A DNA stretch of 64,000 bases from Circinella umbellata (taxonomy: Eukaryota; Mucoromycota; Mucoromycetes; Mucorales; Lichtheimiaceae). The notes below the pieces were generated by a model that saw only the letters and a program-made list of their open reading frames with translations, was not told the origin of the DNA and made no database searches. The position numbers and the translations under genes are program-made. Positions 25,285 through 40,051 of this stretch are shown piece by piece (position 1 is the stretch's first letter; every line of letters begins with the position of its first letter). Where the stretch lies: positions 481,218 through 545,217 of the forward strand of contig JAIWNF010000036.1 in NCBI GenBank assembly GCA_025093555.1. Direction: 5' to 3'.

Positions 25285-27318
25285 TTACAGGAGCTCTACA
25301 AAATTGGCAGGGAACTGACAAAAATAGATTGCATGAGCTATTCATTCTCTTCACAAGCTTAAGTTCACCACCAACACAAAAAAAAAACTTACAATGCCAG
25401 TACGAGAATTAAGAGTACCAGTCCACCTGTATGACATAATATATGAATAAATGTTTTAAATAAAGCATAAAAACAAAAAAAAAAATTGATGATTTACCAA
25501 TCGTGCTGTGTATCAGTCTTTTTAGTGACAGTAATGATATCTCCTTTACGGAATGGCAAATCGCCATCTTGTTCACCAGGGAAATTAAATAGAGCACGAG
25601 CGCGTGCTTCATTCGAACGACGTGATGCTGGAGGAGTAGGTGTGTCGTCAAATCCAAGCGAGCTACCATATCCACCACCATATCCGCCACCGCCACCACC
25701 ATTTCCACGACTGAAATTTGATGCGTCTTTATCCACATACGTTTCCCCATAGACAGGCTGGTTGTTATACATTGTATTTGAACGACTTAATCCTCCTCCT
25801 GATCCACCATGTCCCCCATATCCACTATCGTTACTGTTAAAATTCTCTCGACTGCTATTATTGCTTCCATCCATGAATGCGAATCGACCTCCTGTTGTTG
25901 CACTTCGATTCAAACCAGCACCTCCGCCGTAATTATAATCACCAACGGTACTACGATTGTGGAAACGTGTATCCAAAGCACGATACAGTGAATCAGCTTG
26001 TGGTGGTGGAGGGATGGTACCGTTCAATAAATCACGTGATGATACTTTGCGTCCATACATTTTTGCATTTGCATCGAAACGTTCAATAATGACTGAGCCT
26101 TCCAGGGATACCCCGGCAAAAAGACCTCGCGTTTTACTATAAGAATAGACAGCTGCTACGCTTTTTAACGAAGCAGTACCTGATGCTTCAGCATTTCTTC
26201 CGACAGGTCCGGCAGCAACTATATAAGTGTAATACATTGATGATAAGTTTAAATTACATAAAATTTATCATTCCCGTCTTCCTGCTCTTTCGAATATACA
26301 AGAAAAGGCATTATCCTTATTATTACCTGAAACATTACCACCTAACGTGATACTACCATGATGCATAAATGTCTTAACCGCAGCTGTGGTATTTAACACC
26401 ATAACAAAATCCGTCAACTCAGCACCTGATAATTATTAAATAATAAATAATGTCGTCAAAATAACAAGTATATAACCAGACGATGTTTATTACTATTATT
26501 ATCGCTATCCACTTACCAACTTGACCACCAAATCCCATACCGCCTGTCATAATCGCTCCAGGTGCAGACCATGCTATAGAAATGATATTAGCAATTTTTT
26601 CTTGTATATGTAAAAAAAAAGAGTTATCAACACTTACATCCATCAGGAAGTCTATTAGCACAACAATAACAACAAAATAATAAAATTATTAAAATAATGG
26701 GAATTTTTTACATATTTTGTTTTCTTCTTTGCGTAACCTTTATTTTTTTTTATCATTATTACCTGGCAATCACCAGACCAGAGCCAGCTCTACCACTGAA
26801 AAGAAATCCTGCTTTGAGAACAGTAAAAATCGCGAGACCTTTTGCGTTGGCCAAAATATTGGATGGAATAATTTTGTCGAGCTTTGATTTTTATAAAAAA
26901 AGATTAAAGTTAGCATATTATACTTTACCTTCATAATAAAATAGACAATAAAAGTAGAAAAGATTATAAATATACCCCCTGTCCCGGATCTATTAATTAA
27001 ATTAATAAGTAGAGACATATATGTATTATGTTGTCAGTTCTCCGAATTTCTTTATTTTTGTTACTTTTGACTCCTAAGTCACTTACCAATGAAAGCATTT
27101 AGAATGCGACCTGCCTTACGGCATTCCGCTATAATGGTGGTACCCAAGCACTTTATAAGTTTATTATACTTTTATTTATAGCTAGTTTTCTCTTTTTTTT
27201 TTCTCGTTATTACTACCACTAGCCACTTTACTATTACACGAGAAAAAGAAAGTACTTTTTATTTCTCATTCTTACATGCTAAACTCATCGGTAAAGGGTT
27301 ATTGATTTGAAATGGCAT
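25285..27318 (-). CDS. SYLF and SH3 domain protein, Ysc84/Lsb3 family (actin/endocytosis)
   Basis: Ten exons on the minus strand (27318-27276, 27128-27087, 26989-26976, 26881-26763, 26651-26638, 26573-26517, 26425-26327, 26218-25498, 25426-25393, 25314-25285) sum to 1173 nt, 390 residues. The SYLF domain starts at the N-terminus (NNPLPMSLASECRKAGRILN, IIPSNILANAKGLAIFTVLK, GFLFSGRAGSGLVIARLPDG, WSAPGAIMTGGMGFGGQVGA) and binds membrane phosphoinositides and actin in the family. A Gly/Tyr/Asn-rich linker follows. The C-terminus is an SH3 domain: ARALFNFPGEQDGDLPFRKG, DIITVTKK, DWWTGTLNSRTGIFPANFVE. SH3 partners in yeast include Las17 and Sla1. Two exons are only 14 nt long. Confidence 0.94.
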
Positions 27319-27838
27319 TGTCTAATAATCGCTATTTGTATATATGAATATTAAGTTTGTGTAAAAAGAAAAAAGAAAAAAAGAGAGAGAAGGAAAATAG
27401 AAGAAGAAGAAAGAAACGAGTTAAAAAAATAGACTCTTTTTGCTGTATTATAATGCGCACCATGTTCTCGGAACGAATTTAGCCAAGCTTTTTTCCATGG
27501 CAGAAACGAAAATTCTCCGTCGTAGCACTAAATACGGTAAAACAAACTTTCCAGCCATACATTGGAGCAGCACGGACCAGAATTGTTTGTGCTGCTAGGA
27601 TATTGATTTTTATCCAGTCAACAGTAAAACTCACTTTTTCTGCTTATACTAAACTGTAAACTGTATCCATAGTAACATATATATAAGAAAAAAAAAGTCA
27701 TATGGCATTCATTAAACAAAAGAAGAAAAATGGTGGTGCCAAGATTTCATTATTTTATTTATTGATTGTTCGGGTTTTCAGGAACGACGACAAATAACAA
27801 AATAAAATGCTTGTGCTTATTTGTTTGTTTGTTTTTTA
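27319..27838. promoter_or_regulatory. Intergenic: 5' side of the SYLF-SH3 gene
   Basis: The spacer lies between the SYLF-SH3 start and the stop of the SCP2 gene, both on the minus strand. It must hold the SYLF-SH3 promoter. A purine-rich tract is at 27360-27420. No gene was seen. Confidence 0.45.
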
Positions 27839-28715
27839 TCAAAGTTTGCTTGCTGATTGAGCTGACAATTGTTCATTTTGTTGGACAAATTGCATTGCTC
27901 GCTATAAATAAATTAATTTAGTAAGAAAATAAAATGCATGACTATCTTTCTTTTTTCATTTAACTGTATAAATAATAGCGGTGATGATAGCATATATATA
28001 AAAAGTAATATACCTCACGACCACCCGCCTTTTCAAATAACTTTTCTAATTTTTGAGCCAAGATCAAATCACCACGCACTTTAATTCGACGTGCAACGTA
28101 TGCTTTCATACCTGTCAAACTAATAATATGTGATGTATTAATAAGGAGGTAATGGCGGTGAAAAAGATGAAGCGTTCATTAACAATTATATAATTACGTC
28201 GAGTCTCTCCTTTATTTTTATTTCTTTTTCTTTTTTTTCATCAGAATGAAAATTGAAAGAGTATTACTCACCCTCCTGCAACAAAATTCAAGACATCTGC
28301 ATCTTCTACCTGAAGCTTAACAACAGGCACTTTTTTACCAGTAGCTTGCTTTGAGGTTTGTTTAAGTTTCGTAATTATCGGTTTGATTTTGTTTCCTATC
28401 ATTTTATATCGTTATTTTGGTTTTTATTTCATAATAACAATTATTATTATTTTCATTTCCTTTTGTTAGTTTTTTTTTCTTACTCCTTCATTCAAACTTT
28501 ATCTAGCATTTACCTTGAAATAAAAGGTACCATGTTGAAACGGGCTTTCTGCGCTTTGTCACATTAAGAATATATAACCCATTTAAATTTGGCCAAAGTT
28601 TTGGATCATCGCTTAACTGACGATCTAACTCTGGAAACATCAAATCCGATACAAGCGTTTTTGGTGAACGAAATCCTTTCTTTTTTGGTGCTGCTGGATC
28701 GAAAATAAAAGACAT
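27839..28715 (-). CDS. SCP2 sterol-binding-fold domain protein
   Basis: Four exons (28715-28514, 28395-28272, 28119-28014, 27901-27839) sum to 495 nt, 164 residues. The N-terminal part (RSPKTLVSDLMFPELDRQLS ... NGLYILNVTKRRKPVSTWYL) and the C-terminal part (GKKVPVVKLQVEDADVLNFV, AYVARRIKVRGDLILAQKLE, KLFEKAGG) follow the SCP2 fold: the edge strand with W-x-L, the hydrophobic core strand, and the RGDLILAQKLE helix (GNMGLAMKL in SCP2). These small proteins bind sterols or acyl chains in a hydrophobic tunnel. The C-terminus ends ASKL, close to a peroxisomal PTS1 (SKL), so peroxisomal targeting is likely, as for fungal SCP2 proteins. Confidence 0.87.
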
Positions 28716-30656
28716 AATGGTTATGTTTGACTTTTATTCCCAAAAAGAAAGGTACAAAGTGAAAAGAAAAAGAAAAAAAAGAAAGATTGAAAACCTATTT
28801 TTGCGAAAAAAAAAAAAAAGGGATGATATAAAAAAGAGACAAATTTATGCAGCAAATAACTATGCATTAAATATTTATTGTATGCTGAGAAACCCATGTG
28901 CTTTTTCGTATCAAAGTGTGAGAACAATCTAATCCAGCAGTAAATAAGTATTTACCGACTGGTATTTTATTCTAATTATAATGCTTTTATGCTATGCAAA
29001 AAAAAATATCTAATGAGATAACAACAATGATAAGTTGAATTGATGGGAATAAAAAATAGGTCGCGAACCGACAAGGAGCTATTACTTCTTGTTTTATGTT
29101 CTCACGATCGTCTCTTCATCATGTTTTCTTCTCATATAAACTGTTTCCCTGAGCAGTGAAGTAGGTTTAAGAATAAAGCTGGTATTATTATATATAATAG
29201 AGTAAATATACACATATTAGCAGATATATCTGAATGTAAGAAAAAACCATAGTCCTTTACTCTTTAAAAAAAAAAGAGAGAGAGAAATTGGTATACCATT
29301 GCACCCGGGCTACCGATCTCGTCGTGCAACAACGTATTTTTATAGTATACGTCAGCGATGACAAGCTTTTTTTAAAAATGTTTCTTTTTCGTGTCAAGCC
29401 TACTATAATAATAACAGACAAACACTTTTTTGCTACTCGACAAAAAAACGTCTATACATATTCAGTAACGAAGTTTTGTTATGAAACAAGGTACTATTGC
29501 TGTAAGTACTGAATATGATTAAGCAGTCGTATTACTGATACCACTATTACCAATACGTAAAGCTCGCTCTATTAAAATAGCCAATACAATATTTTTTGTT
29601 CTTTGCTCTGAAAAAAATATTTATATAAACAAATATTCTATTTTCTCTACATAATTCAAATTATTTTGAGATATTGAAAGTGAAGTATAGTACAGTTCTC
29701 ATTTTGTATCTTTCAGCACTCAGACAAGAACAATTAATTTTTTTTTCTATGGATAATTAATATTCCACATAAAGGGAAGACAGTAAAAAAAATGGACCAG
29801 CTACTACCTAACAAAATCTTCAGCACAAAAAATATACTACTGACAACATGTCCGATGACGACACCTGCATTAAGGATGAGAGTTACCTTTTCAAATCGAA
29901 ATATCTAGATTTATATATGATCCAAAGATGTTTTGAGACATTAAACAGGTTTAAGCTATTCTGTTGTGTTCATGCACATAATAATAATAAAAACCTGTAG
30001 TTTTCAGTTTATTTATCTTTATTATTCAGATATCAACCCATTATGCTAATGGATAAATTTGCAGATTGAAATATACACTAACTTATCGCTCGCATTTCTA
30101 TAAGAATTATCAAACAGCTTGCATTTGAAAGAAGTATTTAACGCTTTAAAAGCCAAATATGGATTATTAATAAGATACCACGTTGGTTTGAAGTGGCTGT
30201 ATTGCATTTTTGGGCAACAAATGATCAGTTTTTTCTTATTAAGTTTTTTAGTACCTCATGTAGTGTCATCTTTATGATAATGATAGAGTAGCACTGTAAA
30301 CATCAATAACAGCTGAAATACTTATATGAATTCAGTTCGCTAGTCGAGTTCAACCGAGAAAATTGTATTAGAATAAGACATATAAAAAAAACGATAATGC
30401 TAGTGGGTGTGTGAAAGAGACAGAGAATGAGAATGAGGGAGATAAGCCTTTTTTTATTATTATCTTATGCATATTAGGTGACAAAAATCGGCATTCTTAA
30501 TCCAACCAATCATATGCTGTCACACAGCGGATTTCGGTGGCTCCACGTCGGTGTTGAGTTGTTCCTGTCGCGTATTATCCAGGTATCAACTAGAACCCCT
30601 CTTCTCCCTTTTTTTTCGAACATTTATATCCTTGGTAGTTGCCACCTCCATTTACC
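28716..30656. promoter_or_regulatory. Divergent intergenic region (1.9 kb) upstream of SEC23
   Basis: The spacer separates the divergent SCP2 and SEC23 genes. A CCAAT-type sequence (CCAACCAATCAT, about 30501-30512) lies roughly 150 bp before the SEC23 start. The rest is AT-rich. Short frames such as 29288-29512 have no family features and no splice-joined extension. No RNA gene was recognised. Confidence 0.5.
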
Positions 30657-33550
<2,894 letters not shown>

Positions 33551-34025
33551 GCTTTTATTTCGATTTTTTTTTTATTTGGTGGTAGGTTAAAAAAACGGGC
33601 CTATTGACTCTTGACTCTTTTACACTTTTTAGATTGTCTGTTGCAGGAACATCGTAAATAGTAAAAACTGAATAAACTCATCAATCCCCTTATCAACATA
33701 TACACAAACATTTACTCTCATTCTCTCAAAATAAGTCGACCACACCTATTAAAAAAAGGATATAGATAGTCACCCCTTTCATGTCTCTTTTAATTGCTTA
33801 CTACTTTTTTCTCCTCTTTTTACATATTATATAACATTATTTTACTTCCTCATATAAATCCGATATTTATAATTGAGGTGTCTATATTAATTAAGCGTAC
33901 TTTTAGCACTTATACAATTCCTGGGGAATAAATTGAGGGAAGGGGAAAAATATAAGTCCGCTTAAATGGTCCATGAATAACAGTGGATGTCTGACTTGCA
34001 CCTGTGATAAATGACTATATGACAG
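33551..34025. other. Intergenic downstream of SEC23
   Basis: AT-rich DNA between the SEC23 stop and the end of the broken mobile-element gene; both transcripts would converge here. No gene was seen. Confidence 0.45.
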
Positions 34026-37000
34026 TTAAAGTATTTGATAATTTTTTTGGTTTACTTTACACATATGCTCATCATCTTGGTTACTTAAAATACATACCAT
34101 ACGAACGGAGTGATGGCGAAACCAAACTAAATTTTTCATCCAGTTGGAATTTACTGATTGTAGTTGCTGATGTTGTGGTGGTGGGGGAAGGGTTATACGG
34201 TCGGGTGATAATAGAGTTGTTGTACCTGCCAATCCAATACCGGTTGCCCCAACTGAATCTCGATTAAAAGTGGTATAGTCAGCTTTCACTGCGGGACAGT
34301 CAGGGTTTGTACATATTAGTGCACCGTGTGATGTTTTCTTCTTTTTCCCATTCTTGACAATATTTGACGGTAATAGTTCCAAGGGTGAGAAACAAAAAAC
34401 GCATATTTGACTAGATTTGTGTTCGTTCTGTAAACCAACACCCGTTGAATGGCAATGTGCACTTCGAAACTTCTTCCCACATCTTCTTGGTCGTCCTGTA
34501 AGAAAAGTGTTTAACCCCATTCCTGCAAGTCCAATCCTATCAATACAAAAAAAATACATTCATGTCAATTTCTTAATCTCATAACAGCATTACATAAAAA
34601 TGATATAATGAACATAATAATAAAAGTAAGCTTACAGCATCATGACGGTAACTTCTTTTATCTTCAAATACAATTTATCGGCCGCAGTGACTTTCCAACA
34701 TACTCCTTCTTGGCAACATGAACACCTTTTCTTTTCTTTTTTTTCTTCTTTTTACGATTCTTCTTTTGTCTTGTCTCATATTCGGACACCACAGGAACAT
34801 GATTATCCTTTATCAATCCCAGTATAGACACCGTCTTGTCAGGTCTAACAACTATCTGGTTGGCAAATATTACTTTGTGTCTATTACATAAAGAAACAAC
34901 CTTTTCTTTATCGAAAAAGGACCACCACATGGGGTCGCCATTCTTGCGGGCGGCATAGCTTGAAATGATTGCCCCATCTGTACCAACAGGTGTTACCTCG
35001 AAGGGTCCTTGAGGAATACCATTCTTGTGGGGTGTTAAAGGCTCGTACATAATGGCAGGATTAATGGGTATTGCATGAATTTTGTGAAGAGAAACGATTG
35101 GCGATATCTCTTGTACGTGATCATGATAACCGACAGCAATTAGCATTGAGTTGGCAAGAAGAACGAATGGCAATTGGGTTAAAAGACACATAGAATCTGA
35201 GTGAGAAGAGTAGGGTAGTAGCTGGTTGGTAATGAGCTTTACAACAGCGACTTCATCAGATTTAAGAGACTTGTCATGGAAAGCTTTTGAGACCTCGTTA
35301 TCAGATACATTTCCAGTTCGATCGATTTTTGGATCGCGAAGTAATGCCTTGATCAAACCCAAAAAATCGAATGAAATATTCAACATTTACCTCTTTAACA
35401 CTGTCTTTGCCAAATAAAATAACTCATTCAAAAGTATATACATACTGTATATATCAAGCAAAAAATAATAATAATTAAAACATATAGATACCTTCAAGTT
35501 TTCTGATATGAGTAGCACTTGCTTCTTTCACCTTTTTTTCTAGTGTTGAAGCTACCAATTCCCCTTTGAAACGACTTCCTTGTCCGGCTAAAGATATAAT
35601 ATTTGTAATGGTTGTGCCTTTTTCCATCAAATTTTGTCCTTCTTCTTCTTCTTCTACCACTTCCTCCTCCTCTTCTTCAATTTCGCCTTCCTACATTTTT
35701 ACTAAATCACCTGGTCCAAGGTTGCTTGCAACACGATCAATGTCCTATATTAATACGAAAACAAAAAGAATAATATTTGATTTAGCGTAACCGAACAATT
35801 TAGCTTTTATATTTCTCCATTCTTACTTGTCCTGTTTAGTCTTGGCGCCAACACCCAATTTTCTCTGTTGTAGAATTATTATTAAATCTATTCATAGATG
35901 AATAATAAACATCAAAAGTAATAATAAAAGTGAATCATACCACTTCAAGATCTTTTAGAATGGACGCCAATTTATCGAACCGTTTCATACAGGATTGGAC
36001 ACGCGTTGTGTATTTATGTTCATTATCTTTGTAAAGTTTTCCGTGCCTTATACGCTTTGCCATTTGTTGACATTCATGCTGAATCTTGGACTTAATTTGC
36101 TTTCTTGATAATTGTTGAGGTTGTGTCGTCGAAAATTGTTGTTGTTTTTTCTCCTCTTTTGTTTTCTGAATAAGTTCCTTGGCACGTACAATTGTCCTTT
36201 CTTCACGTACAGAAGCCAAATATAGTCGAAGTAGAATACGAATTAAGTAACGTTGGGACTTTGCATAAATATTAGTTCCAGACCACATATTTTGTAAATT
36301 TGTATTAAATTCTTTGATTGCTGCTGCTGTTGTGATGCTTGAACCGTCTGCTGTTAATGAAAAGTTGGACTTCTTGAACATGAGGTCAGTCCATAAGGGG
36401 TGGATGATATCGTTGTTATTATCTTTTTTATTTCCAAGATGATGTGACTGTATGAATTGTAAATGGACGTTGGTACATATATCTTGTAAATCTTTTGCTC
36501 TGGTATTGGACTTATATAACTTATCAAGTTGGTTCTTTAGAGTAAGGTTTGGGTGAGCAACCATAATTTTGTTCATGCTGTTCAAGGGCTCTTTGTTACG
36601 AATAGTAAATGATTTTGGTAGAATTTTTGTAATATCAAAACCGGACTTTTCTTTTTCGAGCTGAACGTCGTCCCTTTTGATAATTGATATATTTTGTTGA
36701 GCCAGGGATAATAATGTCATCCGAACAAGAGCACTAATGTTTGATACTGTTGTAGTTGCGTCTATTGCTGCTTGCTTTAGTGAGTTGTAAAATTAGATCA
36801 TTGGAAATATTATCACGCAACACACTGATAATTGCAACAGGTGAAGTTATTCGTAAAATGTCTTCGTCGCTGCCAATGGAATTTGCTTCATTTTCGTCAT
36901 TTTCAGGTTATTGTTCCTCTTGTTCCTCTTGTTTTTTTGTTGTTGTGCACCTAAACTTACTAAAGCCCTGCTTATTTGTATTGCATTTCGATGAATATTA

Positions 37001-37252
37001 TGATTTGTTTTGGCAAGGTTGCTGACTATTTCTAGTGATCCTTATGGGCAAGTCTTCTTTCTTCTTCATTGTACTTTTTAATCTTGTCACTGATGATATT
37101 TGATAATTTTTGTTGCAATACTTCTTTGACTAAACCACGGAAAATTTCTTTGTCATCTTTCGATGTTGTTTGCTTTTACATTTTCCTAAACTAATTGAAA
37201 CTTCTTCGATTATGGTGGCTGCTGGTTGCTTTTGTGTTGTTGAAGATGACAT
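34026..37252 (-). pseudogene. Broken mobile-element gene with a TnpB/Fanzor-like C-terminus
   Basis: Minus-strand pieces read in order from an ATG at 37252. The first 530 bp shift between frames several times (FRGLVKEVLQQKLSN in one; NLAKTNHNIHRNAIQISRAL and SDEDILRITSPVAIISVLRD in others). The longest open part is 36720-35935. A TAG at 35691-35693 follows DLVKM and precedes a Glu-rich tract. 35386-34664 has TPVGTDGAIISSYAARKNGD, PMWWSFFDKEKVVSLCN and NQIVVRPDKTVSILG plus a Lys run. After an intron, 34559-34026 has GRPRRCGKKFRSAHC, a four-cysteine ribbon (QICVFCFSP ... ICTNPDC) and FNRDSVGATGIG. The ribbon followed by NRDxxGA is the end arrangement of RuvC-type TnpB/Fanzor nucleases. Catalytic Asp and Glu upstream were not assigned, so the family call is moderate; the gene being broken is clear. 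Confidence 0.5.
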
Positions 37253-37430
37253 TTTGATGTATGATTCATACTATGTAAAGATGGATGTGTAAAAAAAAAC
37301 CAAAAGAGAGAAGAAAGAAAAAGAAAAAAAACGTGTCGTGTGCGCGAGATGACGCGTTCCAAATATTTATATAGCCAGTTACTGCACTTTTTTTTGTTAT
37401 TATTCAACTTTAAAGCTTCGATTCACAACC

Positions 37431-38000
37431 ATGACCAGTCTTTATCTTGCTTACAAATGTAACAAAAAAGACTGGTTCAAGAAGGCTATTGATAATACTA
37501 CATATAATCCAAGATTTGATAAAAGTATTGATAAAGCTTTTGATAAAACCAAGAACAAAGCATTTTGTAAAGATAAAGCACAAGCATGTTTGAATCGTTT
37601 GCGTGAATATAAAATAGTTGAAAATCAAACAAGAGATAGTATTTCAAGGCAAGTTACAAATGTTCTTAAAGGAGATAATGAAGTGAAATATATCTTTGAT
37701 TTACCAAATAATTCATCTTTTCCTATCACGCAGCATCACTTCTTGCTTGGATTTATCGCTGATCATTACAAAGAACTTTGTGTTTATTTTTTTTCTAGCC
37801 GATCAGCAACAATAAGAATTGGAAATAGATCGATTGTTGTCGCTATATTTCACCATATCCCAGAGCGACAAGGTAAAGGCCGACATTTTGTATATAAAAA
37901 AAATCAGTTTACATATGTAGTGCTGACACAATGTACATTTTTATATTGTACGTATATAGGTACAAAAATTTTTAATCCTTTGTGTTCATTCAAACATTAA
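37431..38000 (+). CDS. Hypothetical 189-residue protein
   Basis: Single open frame, basic and Lys/Asn-rich at the N-terminus (KNKAFCKDKAQACLNRLREY) with the near-repeat FDKSIDKAFDKTKNKAF, then YIFDLPNNSSFPITQHHFLL and a hydrophobic, Cys-containing end. I recognise no family. It starts 178 bp from the opposed ATG of the broken mobile-element gene, with a TATA-like AATATTTATATAG about 60 bp before its own ATG. It could be a second gene of that element, the end of a longer decayed gene, or an orphan. Confidence 0.4.
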   Translation: MTSLYLAYKCNKKDWFKKAIDNTTYNPRFDKSIDKAFDKTKNKAFCKDKAQACLNRLREYKIVENQTRDSISRQVTNVLKGDNEVKYIFDLPNNSSFPITQHHFLLGFIADHYKELCVYFFSSRSATIRIGNRSIVVAIFHHIPERQGKGRHFVYKKNQFTYVVLTQCTFLYCTYIGTKIFNPLCSFKH

Positions 38001-38201
38001 TACTTGCAATTAACAATTGTACGTAGTTTCAATGGTATAAGAGGGCTAAAAGTTTTCAATTGTGATATATATTATTATATGTTATCGCTTAGAATACAGC
38101 ATACTATCGGTAGCTTAGGCTTCTCAAAGCTATAGATTAGTTATCTGGTCTAACAATGGTATTATATATTCATCGTTCGCATTAATTACTGACTTTTTAA
38201 T

Positions 38202-38204
<3 letters not shown>

Positions 38205-38242
<38 letters not shown>
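38205..38242. repeat. (AT)19 dinucleotide microsatellite
   Basis: Uninterrupted AT repeat in intergenic DNA; likely length-variable between strains. Confidence 0.95.
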
Positions 38243-38244
<2 letters not shown>

Positions 38245-39240
38245 CTAAAAATATATATCTCGAACGGTTAAGTTGTGATTTCATTGGCTCAATTAACATC
38301 TTCTTAAGTCACTCAATAGTTGGCCACAAATTTCCCCTTTTCAAGCACTACAATTTTAGGCTCTATTGTAGGCAGAAAGACGTTTTTTCCATTTTGGTTT
38401 ATTTTTACTACCGAACTGTCTACCAGGACCGTGTTTCTCTGGCAAAGACACGTCGTCGTTATCCATATTATAACAAGAGGGAGACCCTGTGTTGTATAAA
38501 AAAATTTCAAACAAAACAAAAAGGAAAATTCCATACGCGCATAAACGATCTTAGTACACATAAGCTCAGGTCGCACATAGACGTCAAATCATGATTTTAT
38601 TGACTGAAATATTTGCTTAACTTATAAAATGATTGGACCTCAGGTACTTTAACAATGCCCAATTTTTTCAGTGTTGGGCGGAAACCTATGGCGGAAACCT
38701 TTTTCATTAAATCAAGATGTTTATAAAAAAGAGAGATAGAGTGAAAGTATATTTTTATATTCAAGTTATGAAAAAAGATATTCTAATGTCTATTTTACTT
38801 CTGCTGAGTGAGGCTCATTGTTATCTCTGAAGTCTAGGTTTGTCTACATAAAAATCCTACTCCTCTGTATAGATCACGCAACTGATAAATTTAGCTCTTG
38901 TGCATTGACAGTCGATGTCGGGCTTTAACCTGTAAACCCAATACCGATATACTGAACGACGTGCAATATTTATGTGAAGCTATTATTTGCTTACGCAGCA
39001 TCGACATATCAATGCAAAACCAACGTTTTAAAAAAATCATTATTGTCATTTCTATGTTATTATACTATGTATTCCCATAGATCCTGTTGTGGACCATATA
39101 TTATAACGTTATAATAGTAATAATAGTAACAGATATAATGCATTAAAAATATAAATAGACCAAATTACTTTTATTTAATATGATGTACGTACCATATTTA
39201 TGCCTACTGATGCCAACTCTATAATGTTATATGTTCTCGC

Positions 39241-39312
39241 CAGTTTCCGACTGTAGAAAACCCCATAAATCATAGTTTCCGCCAGGTCGGAAAGTCGCAA
39301 AGTCGGAAACTG
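39241..39312. repeat. 12-bp inverted repeat CAGTTTCCGACT / AGTCGGAAACTG
   Basis: Perfect 12-bp arms at 39241-39252 and 39301-39312, with further partial copies (AGTTTCCGCC, GGTCGGAAAGTCGC) between them. The right arm ends about 145 bp before the ATG of mitochondrial uS7, so it may be a cluster of binding sites in that promoter, or the end of a small transposon. Confidence 0.75.
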
Positions 39313-39457
39313 CCAAACTGAGTGCTTGACGGACTTTGTTTGCTACTACTAGGCAGGTAGACCGCCAAAATTTGATGGCTTAGGCTTATAGTAAACAGTT
39401 GCTCCGATTCCCTGTCTCCTCTGCTTCCTTTTCAACCAAATAAAACAAATAATAATA

Positions 39458-40051
39458 ATGGCAAGCACCATGTTACAATCATTACGCAAGAGCACTGTCA
39501 CTGCTCTTTTCGGTATCAATCGTACATTTGCTACAGCAGCAGCCGCTACTACAACTACTCCCACTACCACAACCAATACCAATACCATCGCACCACAACC
39601 GGAAACACACGTTCCCAACAATGAATTAGTTAATCAACTTGTCAACACAATTATGCGAGACGGTAAAAAAGCACGCGCACAGCGTCTTGTTAGTGACAGT
39701 ATGAAATGGTTACAACAAAAGGACGACGTAACTGACCCTTATGAAATGCTTTATGATGCCATTGACAGCGCTTCACCATTGTTAAAGCTTACCACAACCA
39801 AGAAGGGCAGTAAAGCTATTCATGTACCTACACCTTTGCGATTGCGTCAACGACGTCGACGGGCTATTGTATGGATGCTTGAATCAGCTACCAAACGACC
39901 TGAAAAAACTTTTGAACAACGATTTGCTACAGAAGTATATGAAGTGAATCAAGGAACCAGTCCTGCACTTCAGAAGAAGGCACAAATTCACAAGCAAGCT
40001 TTGGCTAACCGTGCTAATGCCCAAGTTTCCTATGGTACTCAGTCACGATAG
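39458..40051 (+). CDS. RSM7: Mitochondrial small-subunit ribosomal protein uS7m
   Basis: Intronless frame of 197 residues. The N-terminus (MASTMLQSLRKSTVTALFGI, then NRTFATAAAA) is basic and hydroxylated without acidic residues, a mitochondrial targeting sequence; a Thr/Asn-rich spacer follows. The uS7 domain begins near residue 55: NELVNQLVNTIMRDGKKARA, MLYDAIDSASPLLKL, VPTPLRLRQRRRRAIVWMLE, TFEQRFATEVYEV, KKAQIHKQALANRANAQV. Family knowledge: uS7 binds the 3' major domain of small rRNA and nucleates head assembly. Length and motif order fit the bacterial-type mitochondrial protein. The yeast-style symbol is assigned by family. Confidence 0.93.
   Translation: MASTMLQSLRKSTVTALFGINRTFATAAAATTTTPTTTTNTNTIAPQPETHVPNNELVNQLVNTIMRDGKKARAQRLVSDSMKWLQQKDDVTDPYEMLYDAIDSASPLLKLTTTKKGSKAIHVPTPLRLRQRRRRAIVWMLESATKRPEKTFEQRFATEVYEVNQGTSPALQKKAQIHKQALANRANAQVSYGTQSR

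Larger units (their letters stand above)
38001..39457. other. Intergenic with TA repeat and GGCGGAAAC-type repeats
   Basis: Contains a perfect AT dinucleotide tract (38205-38242), short direct repeats of GGCGGAAACCT (38677-38687) and GGCGGAAACC (38690-38699), and the inverted copy GTTTCCGCC at 39275-39283. A minus-strand frame at 38576-38313 is the only protein-like stretch (FLPTIEPKIVVLEKGKF) and is too short to call. The right end is the promoter side of mitochondrial uS7. Confidence 0.55.

Noticed and set aside
30055..30250. Protein-like phrases around 30.1 kb (IPRWFEVAVLHFW)
   Set aside because: Only one short piece in one frame with stops around it; could not be tied to any family.
38313..38576. 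Minus-strand 87-codon frame
   Set aside because: Has a plausible C-terminal phrase but no start, no splice partner and no recognised homologue; left as intergenic.
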